A stretch of DNA of 64,000 bases, taken from contig NC_135502.1 of NCBI RefSeq assembly GCF_052857255.1, forward strand, positions 185,191,806-185,255,805, read 5' to 3'. The notes beneath the pieces were generated by a model, which was not told the DNA's origin, searched no databases, and saw only the letters and a program-made list of their open reading frames with translations. The translations under genes and the position numbers were made by a program. This DNA comes from Amblyomma americanum. Lineage: Eukaryota; Arthropoda; Arachnida; Ixodida; Ixodidae. Below are positions 12,901-26,959 of this stretch, piece after piece; positions within the stretch are counted from its first letter, which is position 1; every line of letters starts with the position of its first letter.

Positions 12901-15900
12901 TTTCTCACGAGAGCGCCTGGATTACCGACAGCTACCTGAAAACGCTGAACAGATGTAACTTCGAGAGTTACGATGCTACAAGGAACATCGAGCAACACGG
13001 CATCAGCCCCTTTGGGAACAGTCTACCGCTGTGCACGGCCCTCGGAGTAACACGGGAGCAGCTGCGACATCGACGTCAAACTGCTTTAAACGGATTCACG
13101 CTCCGTTCATCGGAACGGGGCATGGTGGCACCGTGAGCCAGATGACGTTGAAGAACTATATCATATTTTCAGTTGAGATTGTTGGTTTTGTTACACCAGG
13201 CTGCATTGCTCATCAGAACGCCTGGATTACCGACCACGAGCTGAAAACACTGAACAGATGTAATACCGAGAGTTACGACGCTACGAGGATCATCGAGCAA
13301 CACGTCATGAGCCCCTGCGGGAACAGTTCTCGGAGAAACATTGCAGCCGCTGCGACATCTACGTCAAACTGCTTAAAAAAGAGTCAGGCTCTGTACATCT
13401 GAACAGGGCATGGTAGGACCGTGAGCGAGATGACATTGAGGAACTATTTCGCCTTTTTGGTTCAGATTGTTGGCTTTGTTCTACCTGGCTGCATTGCTCA
13501 TGAGAACGCCTGGATTACCGACAGCGACCTGAAAACGCTGAGCAGATGTAACTCCGAGAGTTACGATGCTACAAGGAACATCGAGCAACAGGCATCAGCC
13601 CCTGCGGGATCGGCACATTGCTGTCCACGACCCTCGGAGTAACATGGGAGCCGCTACGACATCGACGTCAAACTGCATTAAACAGAGTCACGTTGCGTAC
13701 ATCGGAACAGGGCATGGTGGCACCGTGAGCGAGATGACATTGAGGAACTATCTCATATTTTTAGTTCAGATTGTTGGTTTTGTCATACCAGGCTGCATTG
13801 GTCATGAGAACGCCTGGGTTATCGACCACGACCTGAAAACACTGAACCGACGTAACTCCGAGAGTTACGATGCTACAAGTAACATCGAGCAACACGGGAT
13901 CAGCCTCTGTACGAACTGTCTACCGCTGCCCCCGGCCCTCGGAGTAACATAGGAGGCGCTGCGACATCGACGTCAAACTGCTTTAAACAGAGTCACGCTC
14001 CGTTCATCGGAACGGGGCATGATGGCGCCTTGAGCGAGATGACGTTGAGGAACTATTTCGTATTTTTGTTTAAGATTGTTTGTTTTGTTCATCCTGGCTG
14101 CATTGCTCATGAGAACGCCTGGATTACCGACAGCGACCTGAATACGCTGAACAGATGTAACTCCGAGAGTTACGATGCTACAAGTAACATCGAGCAACAC
14201 GGGATCAGCCTCTGTGGGAACAGTCTACCGCTGTCAATGGCCCTCGGAGTAACACGGGAGCCGCTGCGACATCGATGTCTAACAGCTTTAAACAGAGTCA
14301 CACTCCGTTCATTGTAACGGGGCATGGTGGCACCATGAGCGAGATGACGTTGAGGAACTATTTCGTCTTTTCAGTTGAGATTGTTGGTTTTGTTCCACCT
14401 GGCTGCATTGCTCATGAGAAGGCCTGGATTACCGACAGCGACCTGAAAACGCTGAACAGATGGAACTCCGAGAGTTACGATGCTACAAGGAACATCGAGC
14501 AACGCGGCATCAGACCCTGTGGGAAGAGTTCTCGGAGAAACATTGGAGCCGTTGCGACGTCGACGTCAAGCTGCCTGAAACCGAGTCAGGCTCTGTACAT
14601 CTGAACAGGGCATGGTGGCACCGTGAGCGAGATGACATTGAGGAACTATTTCTTCTTTTTGGTTCAGATTGTTGGCTTTGTTCTACCTGGCTGCATCGGT
14701 CACGAGAACGCCTGGATTACTAACAGCGACATGAAAACGCTGAACAGATGTTACACCGAGAGTTACGATGCTACAAGGAACATCGAGCAACAGGCATCAG
14801 CCCCTGCGGGAACGGTACACTGCTGTCCACGACCCTCGGAGTAACATGGGAGCCGCTGCGACATCGACGTCAAACTGCTTTGAACAGAGTCACGCTCCGT
14901 TCATCGGAACGGGGCATGGTGGCACCGTGAGCGAGATGACATTGAGGAACTATTTCATATTTTTAGTTCAGATTGTTGGTTTTGTTACACCAGGCTGCAT
15001 TGGTCATGAGAACGCCTGGGTTATCGACCACGACCTGAAAACACTGAACCGACGTAACTCCGAGAGTTACGATGCTACAAGTAACATCGAGCAACACGGG
15101 ATCAGCCTCTGTGGGAACAGTCTACCGCTGTCCATGGCCCTCGGAGTAAAACGGGAGCCGCTGCGGCATCGACGTCAAACTGCTTTAAAAAGAACCACGC
15201 TGCGTTCATCGAAACGGGGAATATCGGCGCCGTGAGCGAGATGACGTTGAGAAACTATTTCGTGTTTTTGGTTAAGATTGTTGGTTTTGTTCTACCTGGC
15301 TGCATTGCTCATGAGAATGCCTTGATTACCGACAGCGACCTGAAAACGCTTAACAGATGTAACTCTGAGAGTTACGATGCTACAAGGAACATCGAGCAAC
15401 ACGGCATGAGCCCCGGCGGGAACAGTCCACCGCTCTCCACAGCCCTCGGAGTAATATGGGAGCCGCTGCGACATCGACGTCAAACTGCTTTAACAAGAAC
15501 CACGCTGCGTTCATCGAAACGGGGAATATCGGCGCCGTGAGCGAGATGACGTTGAGAAACTATTTCGTGTTTTTGGTTAAGATTGTTGGTTTTGTTCTAC
15601 CTGGCTGCATTGCTCATGAGAATGCCTTGATTACCGACAGCGACCTGAAAACGCTTAACAGATGTAACTCTGAGAGTTACGATGCTACAAGGAACATCGA
15701 GCAGCACGGCATCAGCCCCTGTAGGACCCGTCAACCGCTGTGCACGGCCCTCGGAGTAACACTGCAGCAGCTGCGACATCGACGTCAAACTGGTTTAAAT
15801 GCAGTCACGCTCCGTTCTTCGGAACGGGGCATGGTGGCAGCGTGAACGAAATGACGTTGAGAAACTATTTCGTCTTTTTGGTTAAGATTGTTGGTTTTGT

Positions 15901-16593
15901 TCTACATGGCTGCATTGCTCATGAGAACTACTGGATTACCGATAGCGACCTGAAAACGCAGAACAGATGTAACTCCGAGAGTTACGATGCTACAAGGAAC
16001 ATCGAGCAACACGGCATCAGCCCCAGCGAGAACAGTCCACCGCTCTCTACAGCCCTCGGAGTAACATGGGAGCCGCTGCAACATCGACGCCAAACTGCTT
16101 TGAACAGAGTCACGCTCCGTTCATCGGAACGGGGCATGGTGGCGCCTTGAGCGAGATGACGTTGAGGAACTATTTCGTATTTTTGGTTCAGATTGTTGGT
16201 TTTGTTCATCCTGGCTGCATTGCTCATGAGAACGCCTGTATTACCGACAGCGACCTGAAAACGCTGCGCAGATAACTCCGAGAGTTACGATGCTACAAGG
16301 AACATCGAGCCACACGGCATCAGCCCCTGTGGGAACAGTCCACCGCTCTGCACAGCCATCGGAGTAAGATGGGAGCCGCCGCGACATCGACGTCAAACTG
16401 CTTAAAAAAGAATCGCGCTGCGTTCATCGAAGCGGGGAATATTGGCGCCGTGCGCGAGATGAATTTGAGGAACTGTTTCGTCTTTTTGGTTCAGGTTGTT
16501 GGTTTTGTTCTACCTTACTGCATTGCTCATGAGAACGCCTGGATTACCGACAGCGACCTTAAAATGCTTAACAGATGTAACTCTGAGAGTTAT
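6946..16593 (+). repeat. 305-bp satellite array, segment 2a
   Basis: About 32 head-to-tail units. The first is the 3' half of the unit split by the LINE. Two tail types alternate: one ending CGGAACGGGGCATGGTGGCAC, the other CGAAACGGGGAATATTGGCG. One short unit lies at 10751-11000 (250 bp), lacking about 55 bp between the dyad and the ACCCTCGGAGTAAC segment. Sections recur at 3.6-3.9 kb: about 9970-10730 resembles 13555-14310, and about 11600-12110 resembles 15530-16040. I see no gene or other element here. Confidence 0.95.
8170..8186. repeat. Representative conserved dyad in the satellite unit
   Basis: GTAACTC CGA GAGTTAC is a perfect inverted repeat with 7-bp arms and a 3-nt centre. It recurs at the same place in most of the ~187 units. 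In the subfamily reading ACGTAACTCC, the arms extend to 8 bp. It could be a symmetric protein-binding site or a hairpin. One example is listed for the whole array. Confidence 0.8.
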
Positions 16594-18400
16594 GATGCTA
16601 CAAGGAACATCGAGCAACACGGCATCAGCCTCAGCGGGAACAGTCCACCACTCTCTACAGCCCTCGGAGTAACATGGGAGCCGCTGCAACATCGACGCCA
16701 AACTGCTTTGAACAGAGTCACGCTCCGTTCATCGTAACGGGGCATGGTGGCGCCTTGAGCGAGATGACGTTGAGGAACTATTTCGTCTTTTTGGTTCAGA
16801 TCGCTGGTTTTGTTCTACCTGGCTGCATTGCTCATGATAACGCCTGGATTACCGACAGCGACCTGAAAACGCTGTGCAGATAACTCCGAGAGTTACGATG
16901 CTAAAAGGAACATCGAGCCACACGGCACCGGCCGTGTGGGAACAGTCCACCGCTCTGCACAGCCATCGGAGTAACACGGGAGCCGCAGCGACATCGACGT
17001 CAAACTGCTTCAAAAAGAATCGAGCTGCGTTCATCGAAGCGGGGAATATTGGCGCCGTGAGCGAGATGAATTTGAGGAACTGTTTCGTCTTTTTGGTTCA
17101 GGTTGTTGGTTTTGTTCTACCTTGCTGCAATGCTCATGAGAGCGCCTGGATTACCGACAGCTACCTGAAAACGCTGAGGAGATGTAACTCCGAGAGTTAC
17201 GATGCTACAAGGAACATCGAGCAACACGGCATCAGCCCCTGTGGGAACAGTCAACCGCTGTGCACGGCCCTCGGAGTAACACTGGAGCAGCTGCGACATC
17301 GACGTCAAACTGCTTTAAACGGATTCACGCTCCGTTCATCGGAACGGGGCATGGTGGCACCGTGAGCCAGATGACGTTGAAGAACTATATCATATTTTCA
17401 GTTGAGATTGTTGGTTTTGGTACACCAGGCTGCATTGCTCATCAGAACGCCTGGATTACCGACCACGAGCTGAAAACACTGAACAGATGTAATACCGAGA
17501 GTTACGACGCTACGATGAACATCGAGCAACACGGCATGAGCCCCTGCGGGAACAGTTCTCGGAGAAACATTGGAGCCGCTGCGACATCTACGTCAAACTG
17601 CTTAAAACAGAGTCAGGCTCTGTACATCTGAACAGGGAATGGTAGCACCGTGAGCGAGATGACATTGAGGAACTATTTCGCCCTTTTGTTCAGATTGTTG
17701 GCTTTGTTCTACCTGGCTGAATGGCTCATGAGAACGCCTGGATTACCGACAGCGACCTGAAAACGCTGAACGGATGTACCTCCAAGAGTTACGATGCTAC
17801 AAGGAACATCGAGCAACACGGCATCAGCCCCTGTGAGAACAGTCAACCGCTTTGCACGGCCCTCGGAGTAACACTGGAGCAGCTGCGACATCGATGTCAT
17901 ACAGCTTTAAACGGAGTCACGCTCCGTTTGTCCGAACGTGGCATGGTGGCAGCGTGACCGAGATGACGTTGAGGAACTAGTTCGTCTTATTGGTTAAGAT
18001 TGTTGGTTTTGTTCTACCTGGCTGCATTGCTCAAGAGAACGTCTGGATTACCGACAGCGACCTGAAAACGCTGCACAGATGTAACTCCGAGAGTTACGAT
18101 GCTACAAGGAACATCAGCAACACGTTATCAGCCCCTCGGTGAACAGTCCACCGCTCTCACGGCCATCGGAGTAACATGGGAGCCGCTGCGACATCGACGT
18201 CAAACTGCTTTAAAAAGAATCACGCTGCGTGCATCGAAACGGGGAATATTGGCGCCGTGAGCGAGATGACTTTGAGGAACTATTTCGTCTTTTTGGTTCA
18301 GATTGTTGGTTTTGTTCTACTTTGCTGCATTGCTCATGAGACCGCCTGGATTACCGACAGCTACCTGAAAACGCTGCACAGATGTAACTCCGAGAGTTAC
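16594..18400 (+). repeat. ~1807-bp tandem duplication of satellite, copy 1
   Basis: Six units (one shortened) that are repeated almost exactly at 18401-20245. Shared private variants include GAGCCACACGGCACCGGCCG, CGCTGTGCAGATAACTCC (missing GT) and GAACATCAGCAACACGTTATC. The only indel I noticed is a missing G in CCCTTTTGTTCAG near 17690. The left edge of identity falls at GATGCTACAAGG (16594). Confidence 0.9.
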
Positions 18401-20245
18401 GATGCTACAAGGAACATCGAGCAACACGGCATCAGCCTCAGCGGGAACAGTCCACCACTCTCTACAGCCCTCGGAGTAACATGGGAGCCGCTGCAACATC
18501 GACGCCAAACTGCTTTGAACAGAGTCACGCTCCGTTCATCGTAACGGGGCATGGTGGCGCCTTGAGCGAGATGACGTTGAGGAACTATTTCGTCTTTTTG
18601 GTTCAGATCGCTGGTTTTGTTCTACCTGGCTGCATTGCTCATGATAACGCCTGGATTACCGACAGCGACCTGAAAACGCTGTGCAGATAACTCCGAGAGT
18701 TACGATGCTAAAAGGAACATCGAGCCACACGGCACCGGCCGTGTGGGAACAGTCCACCGCTCTGCACAGCCATCGGAGTAACACGGGAGCCGCAGCGACA
18801 TCGACGTCAAACTGCTTCAAAAAGAATCGAGCTGCGTTCATCGAAGCGGGGAATATTGGCGCCGTGAGCGAGATGAATTTGAGGAACTGTTTCGTCTTTT
18901 TGGTTCAGGTTGTTGGTTTTGTTCTACCTTGCTGCAATGCTCATGAGAGCGCCTGGATTACCGACAGCTACCTGAAAACGCTGAGGAGATGTAACTCCGA
19001 GAGTTACGATGCTACAAGGAACATCGAGCAACACGGCATCAGCCCCTGTGGGAACAGTCAACCGCTGTGCACGGCCCTCGGAGTAACACTGGAGCAGCTG
19101 CGACATCGACGTCAAACTGCTTTAAACGGATTCACGCTCCGTTCATCGGAACGGGGCATGGTGGCACCGTGAGCCAGATGACGTTGAAGAACTATATCAT
19201 ATTTTCAGTTGAGATTGTTGGTTTTGGTACACCAGGCTGCATTGCTCATCAGAACGCCTGGATTACCGACCACGAGCTGAAAACACTGAACAGATGTAAT
19301 ACCGAGAGTTACGACGCTACGATGAACATCGAGCAACACGGCATGAGCCCCTGCGGGAACAGTTCTCGGAGAAACATTGGAGCCGCTGCGACATCTACGT
19401 CAAACTGCTTAAAACAGAGTCAGGCTCTGTACATCTGAACAGGGAATGGTAGCACCGTGAGCGAGATGACATTGAGGAACTATTTCGCCCTTTTGGTTCA
19501 GATTGTTGGCTTTGTTCTACCTGGCTGAATGGCTCATGAGAACGCCTGGATTACCGACAGCGACCTGAAAACGCTGAACGGATGTACCTCCAAGAGTTAC
19601 GATGCTACAAGGAACATCGAGCAACACGGCATCAGCCCCTGTGGGAACAGTCAACCGCTTTGCACGGCCCTCGGAGTAACACTGGAGCAGCTGCGACATC
19701 GATGTCATACAGCTTTAAACGGAGTCACGCTCCGTTTGTCCGAACGTGGCATGGTGGCAGCGTGACCGAGATGACGTTGAGGAACTAGTTCGTCTTATTG
19801 GTTAAGATTGTTGGTTTTGTTCTACCTGGCTGCATTGCTCAAGAGAACGTCTGGATTACCGACAGCGACCTGAAAACGCTGCACAGATGTAACTCCGAGA
19901 GTTACGATGCTACAAGGAACATCAGCAACACGTTATCAGCCCCTCGGTGAACAGTCCACCGCTCTCACGGCCATCGGAGTAACATGGGAGCCGCTGCGAC
20001 ATCGACGTCAAACTGCTTTAAAAAGAATCACGCTGCGTGCATCGAAACGGGGAATATTGGCGCCGTGAGCGAGATGACTTTGAGGAACTATTTCGTCTTT
20101 TTGGTTCAGATTGTTGGTTTTGTTCTACTTTGCTGCATTGCTCATGAGACCGCCTGGATTACCGACAGCTACCTGAAAACGCTGCACAGATGTAACTCCG
20201 AGAGTTACGATGCTACAAGGAACATCGAGCAACACGGCATCAGCC
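18401..20245 (+). repeat. ~1807-bp tandem duplication of satellite, copy 2
   Basis: Second copy of 16594-18400, in direct tandem. Near-identity runs to CATCAGCC at 20245, where the copies part (CTGTGG versus TCAGCGG). This is the pattern expected from a recent six-unit unequal exchange. Confidence 0.9.
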
Positions 20246-23200
20246 CCTGTGGGAACAGTCCACCGCTCTGCACGGCCATCGGAGTAACATGGGAGCCGCT
20301 GCGACATCGACGTCAAACTGCCTTAAAAATAATCACGCTGCGTTCATTGAAACGGGGAATATTGGCGCCGTGAGCGAGATGACTTTGAGGAACTATTTCG
20401 TCTTTTTGGTTCAGATTGTTGGTTTTGTTCTACCTTGCTGCATTGCTCATGAGACCGCCTGAATTACCGACAGCTACCTGAAAACGCTGCACAGATGTAA
20501 CTCCGAGAGTTACGATGCTACAAGGAACATCGAGAAACACGGCATCAGCCGCTTTACGAACAGTCAACCGCTGTGCACGGCCGTCGGAGTAACATGGGAG
20601 CCACTGCGACATCGACGTCAAACTGCTTTAAATGGAGTCACGCTCCGTTCATCGGAACGGGGCATGGTTGCACCGTGAGCGAGATGACGTTGAGGAACTA
20701 TAACATATTTTTAGTTGAGATTCTTGGTTTAGTTATACCAGGCTGCATTGCTCATGAGAACGCCTAGATTCCCGACCACGACCTGAAAACACTACAGACG
20801 TAACTCCGAGAGTTACGATGCTACAAGGAACATCGAGCAACACAGCATCAGCCCCTGTGCGAACAGTCAACCGCTGTGCACCGCCATCGGAGTAACACGG
20901 GAGCAGCTGCGACATCCACGTCCAAACTGCTTTAAACGGAGTCACGCTCCGTTCATCGGAACGCGGCATGGTGGCAGCGTGACCGAGATGACGTTGAGGA
21001 ACTATTTCTTCCTTTTGGATAAGATTGTTGCCTTTGTTTTACCTGGCTGCAGTGCTCATGAGAACTACTGGATTACCGATAGCGACGTAAAAACGCTGAA
21101 CAGATGTAACTCCGAGAGTTACGATGCTACAAGGAACATCAAGCAACACGGCATCAGCCCCTGTGGGAACAATCCACCGCTGTCCCCGGCCCACGGAGTA
21201 ACATGGGAGGCGCTTCGACATCGACGTCAAACTGCTTTAAACAGAGTCACGCTCCGTTCATCGGAACGGGATATGTTGGCGCCTTGAGCGAGATGACGTT
21301 GAAGAACTATTTCGCTTTTTCGTTCTGATTGCTGGTTTTGATATACCTGGCTGCATTGCTCATGAGAACTCATGGATTATCGACCACGACCTGAAAACAC
21401 TGAACCGACGTAACTCCGAGAGTTACGAAGCTACAAGCAACATCGAGCAACACGGCATCAGCCCCTGGGTGAACAGTCAACCGCTCTCACGGCCATCAGA
21501 GTAACATGGGAGCCGCTGCGACATCGACGTCAAACTGCCTTAAAAATAATCACGCTGCGTTCATTGAAACGGGGAATATTGGCGCCGTGAGCGAGATGAC
21601 TTTGAAGAACTATTTCGTCTTTTTGGTTCAGATTGTTGGTTTTGTTCTACCTTGCTGCATTGCTCATGAGACCGCCTGAATTACCGACAGCTACCTGAAA
21701 ACGCTGAACAGTTGTAACTCCGAGAGTTACGATGCTACAAAGTACATCGAGCAACACGGCATCAGCCCCGGCGGGAACAGTCCACCGCTCTGCACGGCCA
21801 TCTGAGTAACATGGGAGCCGCTGCGACATCGACGTCAAACTGCCTTAAAAATAATCACGCTGCGTTCATTGAAACGGGGAATATTGGCGCCGTGAGCGAG
21901 ATGACTTTGAGGAACTATTTCGTCTTTTTGGTTCAGATTGTTGGTTTTGTTCTACCGTGCTGCATTGCTCTTGAGACCGCCTGAATTACCGACAGCTACC
22001 TGAAAACGCTGAACAGTTGTAACTCCGAGAGTTACGAAGCTACAAGGAACATCGAGCAACACGGCATCAGCCCCGGCGGGAACAGTCCACCGCCCTCCAC
22101 AGCCCTCGGAGTAACAAGGGAGCCGCTGAGACATCGACGTCAAACTGCTTTAAAAAGAATCACGCTGCGTTCATCGAAGCGGGGAATATTGGCGCCGTGA
22201 GCGAGATGACTTTGAGGAACTGTTTCGTCTTTTTGGTTCAGATTTTTGGTTTTGTTCTACCTTGCTGCATTGCTCAGGACACCGCCTGGATTACCGACAG
22301 ATACCTGAAAAGCTGAACAGATGTAACTCCGAGAGTTACGATGCTACAAGGAACATCGAGCAACACGGCATCATCCCCTGTCGGAACAGTCCACCGCTCT
22401 GCACGGCCATCTGAGTAACATGGGAGCCGCTGCGACATCGACGTCAAACTGCTTTAAACGGAGTCACGCTCCGTTCATAGGAACGGGGAATATTGGCGCC
22501 GTGAGCGACATGACTTTCAGGAACTACTTCGTCTTTTTGGTTCAGATTGTTGGTTTTGTTCCACCTTGCTGCATTGCTCATGAGACCGCCTGGATTACCG
22601 ACAGCTACCTGAAAACGCTGAACAGATGTAACTCCGAGAGTTACGATGCTACAAGGAACCTCTAGCAACACGGCATCAGCCCCTGTGGGAACGGTAGTCT
22701 GCTGTCCACGGCCCTCGGAGTAACATGAGAGCCGCTGCGAAATCGACATCAAACTGCTTTAAAAAGAATCACGCTGCGTTCATCGAAGCGGGGAATATTG
22801 GCGCCGTGAGCGAGATGACTTTGAGGAACTGTTTCGTCTTTCTGGTTCAGATTGTTGGTTTTGCTCTACCTTGCTGCATTGCTCATGAGACCGCCTGGAT
22901 TACCGACAGCTACCTGAAAACGCTGAACAGATGTAACTCCGAGAGTTACGATGCTACAAGGAACATCGAGCAACACGACATCAGCCCCTGTGGGAACAGT
23001 CAACCGCTGTGCACGGCCCTAGGAGTAACACGGGAGCAGCTGCGACATCGACGTCAAACTGCTTTAAAAAGAATCACGCGGCGTTCATCGAAACGGGGAA
23101 TATTGGCGCCGTGAGCGAGATGACTTTGAGGAAATATTTCGTCTTTTTGGTTCAAACTGATGAATTTCTTCTACCTTGCTGCATTGCTCATGAGAACGCC

Positions 23201-26200
23201 TGGATTACCGACAGCGACCAGAAAACGCTGCACAGATGTAACTCCGAGAGATACGATGCTACAAGGAACATCGAGCAACACGGCATCCGCCCCTGTGGGA
23301 ACAGTCCACCGCTCTGCACGGCCATCGGAGTAACATGGGAGCCGCTGCGACATCGACGTCAAACAGTTTTAAACAGAGTCACACTCCGTTCATCGGAACG
23401 GGGCATGGTGGCGCCTTGAGCGAGATGACGTTGAGGAACTAATTCGTCTTTTTGGTTCAGATTGTTGGTTTAGTTCTACCTGGCTGCATTGCTCATGAGA
23501 ACGCCTGGATTACCGACAGCGACCTGAAAACGCTGCACAGATGTAACTCCGAGAGTTACGATGCTACAAGGAACATCGAGCAACACGGCATCAGCCCCTG
23601 TGAAAAGAGTCCACGGCCATCGAAGTAACACGGGAGCCGCTCAGACATCGACGTCAAACAGCTTTAAATAGAGTCACACTCCCTTCATCGGAACGAGGCA
23701 TGGTGGCACCGTGAGCGAAATGACATTTATCAACTATTTCGTCTTTTTGGTTCACATTGTTGGTTTTGTTCTACCTTGCTGCATTACTCACGAGAACGCC
23801 TGGACTACCGACAGCGACCTGAAAACGCTTAACATATGTAATACCGAGAGTTACGATGCTACAAGGAACATCGAGCAACACGGCATCAGCCCCTGTGGGA
23901 ACAGTGCATCGCTGTTCCGGTCCTCCGAGTAACATGGGAGCCGCTGCGACATCAAAGTCAAACTGCTTTAAACAGAGTCAAGCTCCGTTCATCGGAATGG
24001 GGCATGGTGGCGACTTGAGCGAGATGACGTTGAGGAACTATTTCGTCTTTTTGGTTCAGATTGTTGGTTTTGTTCTACCTGGCTGCATTGCTCATGAGAC
24101 CACCTGGATTACCGACAGCGACCTGAAAACGCCGCACAGATGTAACTCCGAGAGTTACGATGCTACAAGGTACATCGAGCAACACGGCATCAGCCCCTGT
24201 GGGAACAGTCCACCGCTCCGCACAGCCATCGGAGTAACATGGGAGCCGCTGCGACATCGACGTCAAACTGCTTTAAAAAGAAGCACGCAGCGTTCATCGA
24301 AATGGGGAATATTTGCGCCGTGAGCGACATGACTTTGAGGAACTATTTCGTCTTTTTGGTTCAGATTGTTGGTTTTGTTCTACCTTGCTGCATTGCTCAT
24401 GAGACCACCTGGATTACCGACCGCGACCTGAAAACACTGAACAGATGTAACTCCGAGAGTTACGATGCTACAAGGAACATCAAGCAACACGGCATCAGCC
24501 CTGACGGGAAGAGTCCACCGCTGTGCACGGCCCTCGGAGTAACACGGGAGCAGCTGCGACATCGACGCCAAACTGCTTTAAACGGAGTCACGCTCCGTTC
24601 ATCGAACGGGGCATGGTGGCACCGTGAGCGAGATGACGTTGAGGAACTATATCATATTTTTAGTTGAGATTGTTGGTTTTGTTATACCAGGCTGCACTGC
24701 TCATGAGAACGCCTGGATTACCGACCACGAGCAGAAAACACTGATGAGACGTAACTCTGGAAACACTCCACCGCAGTCCACGGCCCTGGGAGTAACACTT
24801 GAGCCGCTGCGACATCGACGTCAGAAAGCTTTAAACGGAGTCACGCTCCGTTATTCGGAACTGGGCATGGTGGCACCGTGAGCGAGATGACGTTGAGGAA
24901 ATATATCATATTTTTAGTTGAGATTTTTGGTTTTGTTATACCAGGCTGCATTGCTCATGAGAACGCCTGGATTCCCGAAAACGTCCTGAAAACACTAAAC
25001 AGATGCAACTCCGAGAGTTACGATGCTACAAGGAACATCGAGCAACACGGCATCAGTCCCAGTGGGAACAGTCCACCGCTGTCCCCGGCCCTCGGAGTAA
25101 CATGGGAGCCGCTGCGACATCGAAGTCAAACTGCTTTTAACAGAGTTAAGCTCCGTTCATCGGAACGGGGCATGGTGGCGACTTGAGCGTGATGCAGTTG
25201 AGGAACTATTTCGTCTTTTTGGTTCAGATTGTTGGTTTCGTTCTACCTGGCTGCATTGCTCATGAGAACGCCTGGATTACCGGCAGCGACCTGAAAACGC
25301 TGCACAGATGTAGCTCCGAGAGTTAAGATGCTACAAGGAACATCGAGCAACACGGCATCAGCCCCTGTGGGAACAGTCAACCGCTGTGCACGGCCCTCGG
25401 AGTAACACAGGAGCAGCTGCGACATCGACGTCAAACTGCTTTAAACGTAGCCACGCTCCGTTCATTGGAACGGGGCATGGTGGCACCGTGAGCGAGATGA
25501 CGTTGAGGAAATATTTTGTATTTTTAGTTCAGATTGTTGGTTTTGTTATACCTGGCTGCATTGCTCATGAGAACGCCTGGATTCGCAAACACGACCTGAA
25601 AACGCTAAACAGACGTAACTCCGAGAGTTACGATGCTACAAGGAACATCGAGCAACACACCATCAGCCCGTGTGGGAACAGTCCACCGCTGTCCCCGGCC
25701 CTTGGGGTAACACGGGAGCCGCTGCGACATCAACGTCAAACTGCTTTAAACAGAGTCAAGCTCCGTTCATCGGAACGGGGCATGGTGGCGACTTGACCGA
25801 GATGACGTTAAGGAACTATTTCGTCTTTTTGTTTCAGATTGTTGGTTTTGTTCTACCTTTCAGCATTGCTCATGAGACCGCCTGGATTACCGACAGCTAC
25901 CTGAAAACGCTGAACAGATGTAACTCCGAGAGTTACGATGCTACAAGGAACAACAAGCAACACGGCATCAGCCCCGGCGGGAACAGTCCACCGATCTCCA
26001 CAGCCCTCGGAGTAACATGGGAGCCGTTGCGACATCGACGTCAAGCTGCTTTGAACAGAGTCACGCACCGTTCATCGGAACGGAGCGTGGTGGCCCCGTG
26101 AACGAGAAGACGTTGAGAAACTACTCCGTCTTTTTGGTTAAGATTGTTGGTATTATTCTACCTGGCTACATTGCTCATGAGAACTACTGGATTACCAATA

Positions 26201-26959
26201 GCACCCTGAAAACGCTGAACAGATGTAACTCCGAGAGTTACGATGCTACAAGGAACATCGAGCAACACGGGATCAGCCCCGGCGGGAACAGTCCACCGGT
26301 CTCCACAGCCCTCGGAGTAACATGGGAGCCGCTGCGACATCGACGTCAATCTGCTTTGAACAGAGTCACGCTCCGTTCATCGGAACGGGGCGAGGTGGCC
26401 CCGTGAACGAGATGACGTTGAGGAACTATTTCGTTTTTTTGGTTCAGATTGTTGATTTTGTTGTACCTGGCTGCATTGCTCACGAGAACGCCTAGATTAC
26501 CGACAGTGACCTGAAAACGCTGAACAGATGTAATACCGAGAGTTACAATGCTACAAGTAACATCGAGCAACACGGCATCAGCCCCTGTGGGAAGAGTCCA
26601 CCGCTGCCCACGGCCCTCAGAGTAATATGGGAGACGCTGCGACATCGACGCCAACCTGCTTTAAACAGAGTCACGCTCCGTTCATCGGAACGGGGCATGG
26701 TGGCACCGTGAACGAGATGACGTTGATCAACTATTTCGTCTTTTGGTTCACATTGTTGGTTTTGTTCTACCTGGCTGCATTACTCACGAGAACGCCAGGA
26801 CTACCGACAGCGACCTGAAAACGCTTAACAGATGTAATACCGAGAGTTACGATGCTACAAGGAACATCGAGCAACACGGCATCAGCCCCTGTGGGAACAG
26901 TCCACCGCTGTTCCGGTCCTCGGAGTAACATGGGAGCCGCTGCGACATCGAAGTCAAAC
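20246..26959 (+). repeat. 305-bp satellite array, segment 2b
   Basis: About 22 units. This section is rich in the head variant CTACCTTGCTGCATTGCTCA with GAGACCGCCTGGATT, and in the tail variant CGGGGAATATTGGCGCCG. One short unit (about 24624-24877, 254 bp) lacks 51 bp: GTAACTCT joins directly to GGAAACACTCC near 24758, removing the right arm of the dyad and the GAGCAACACGG box. I see no gene or transposon. Confidence 0.95.
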
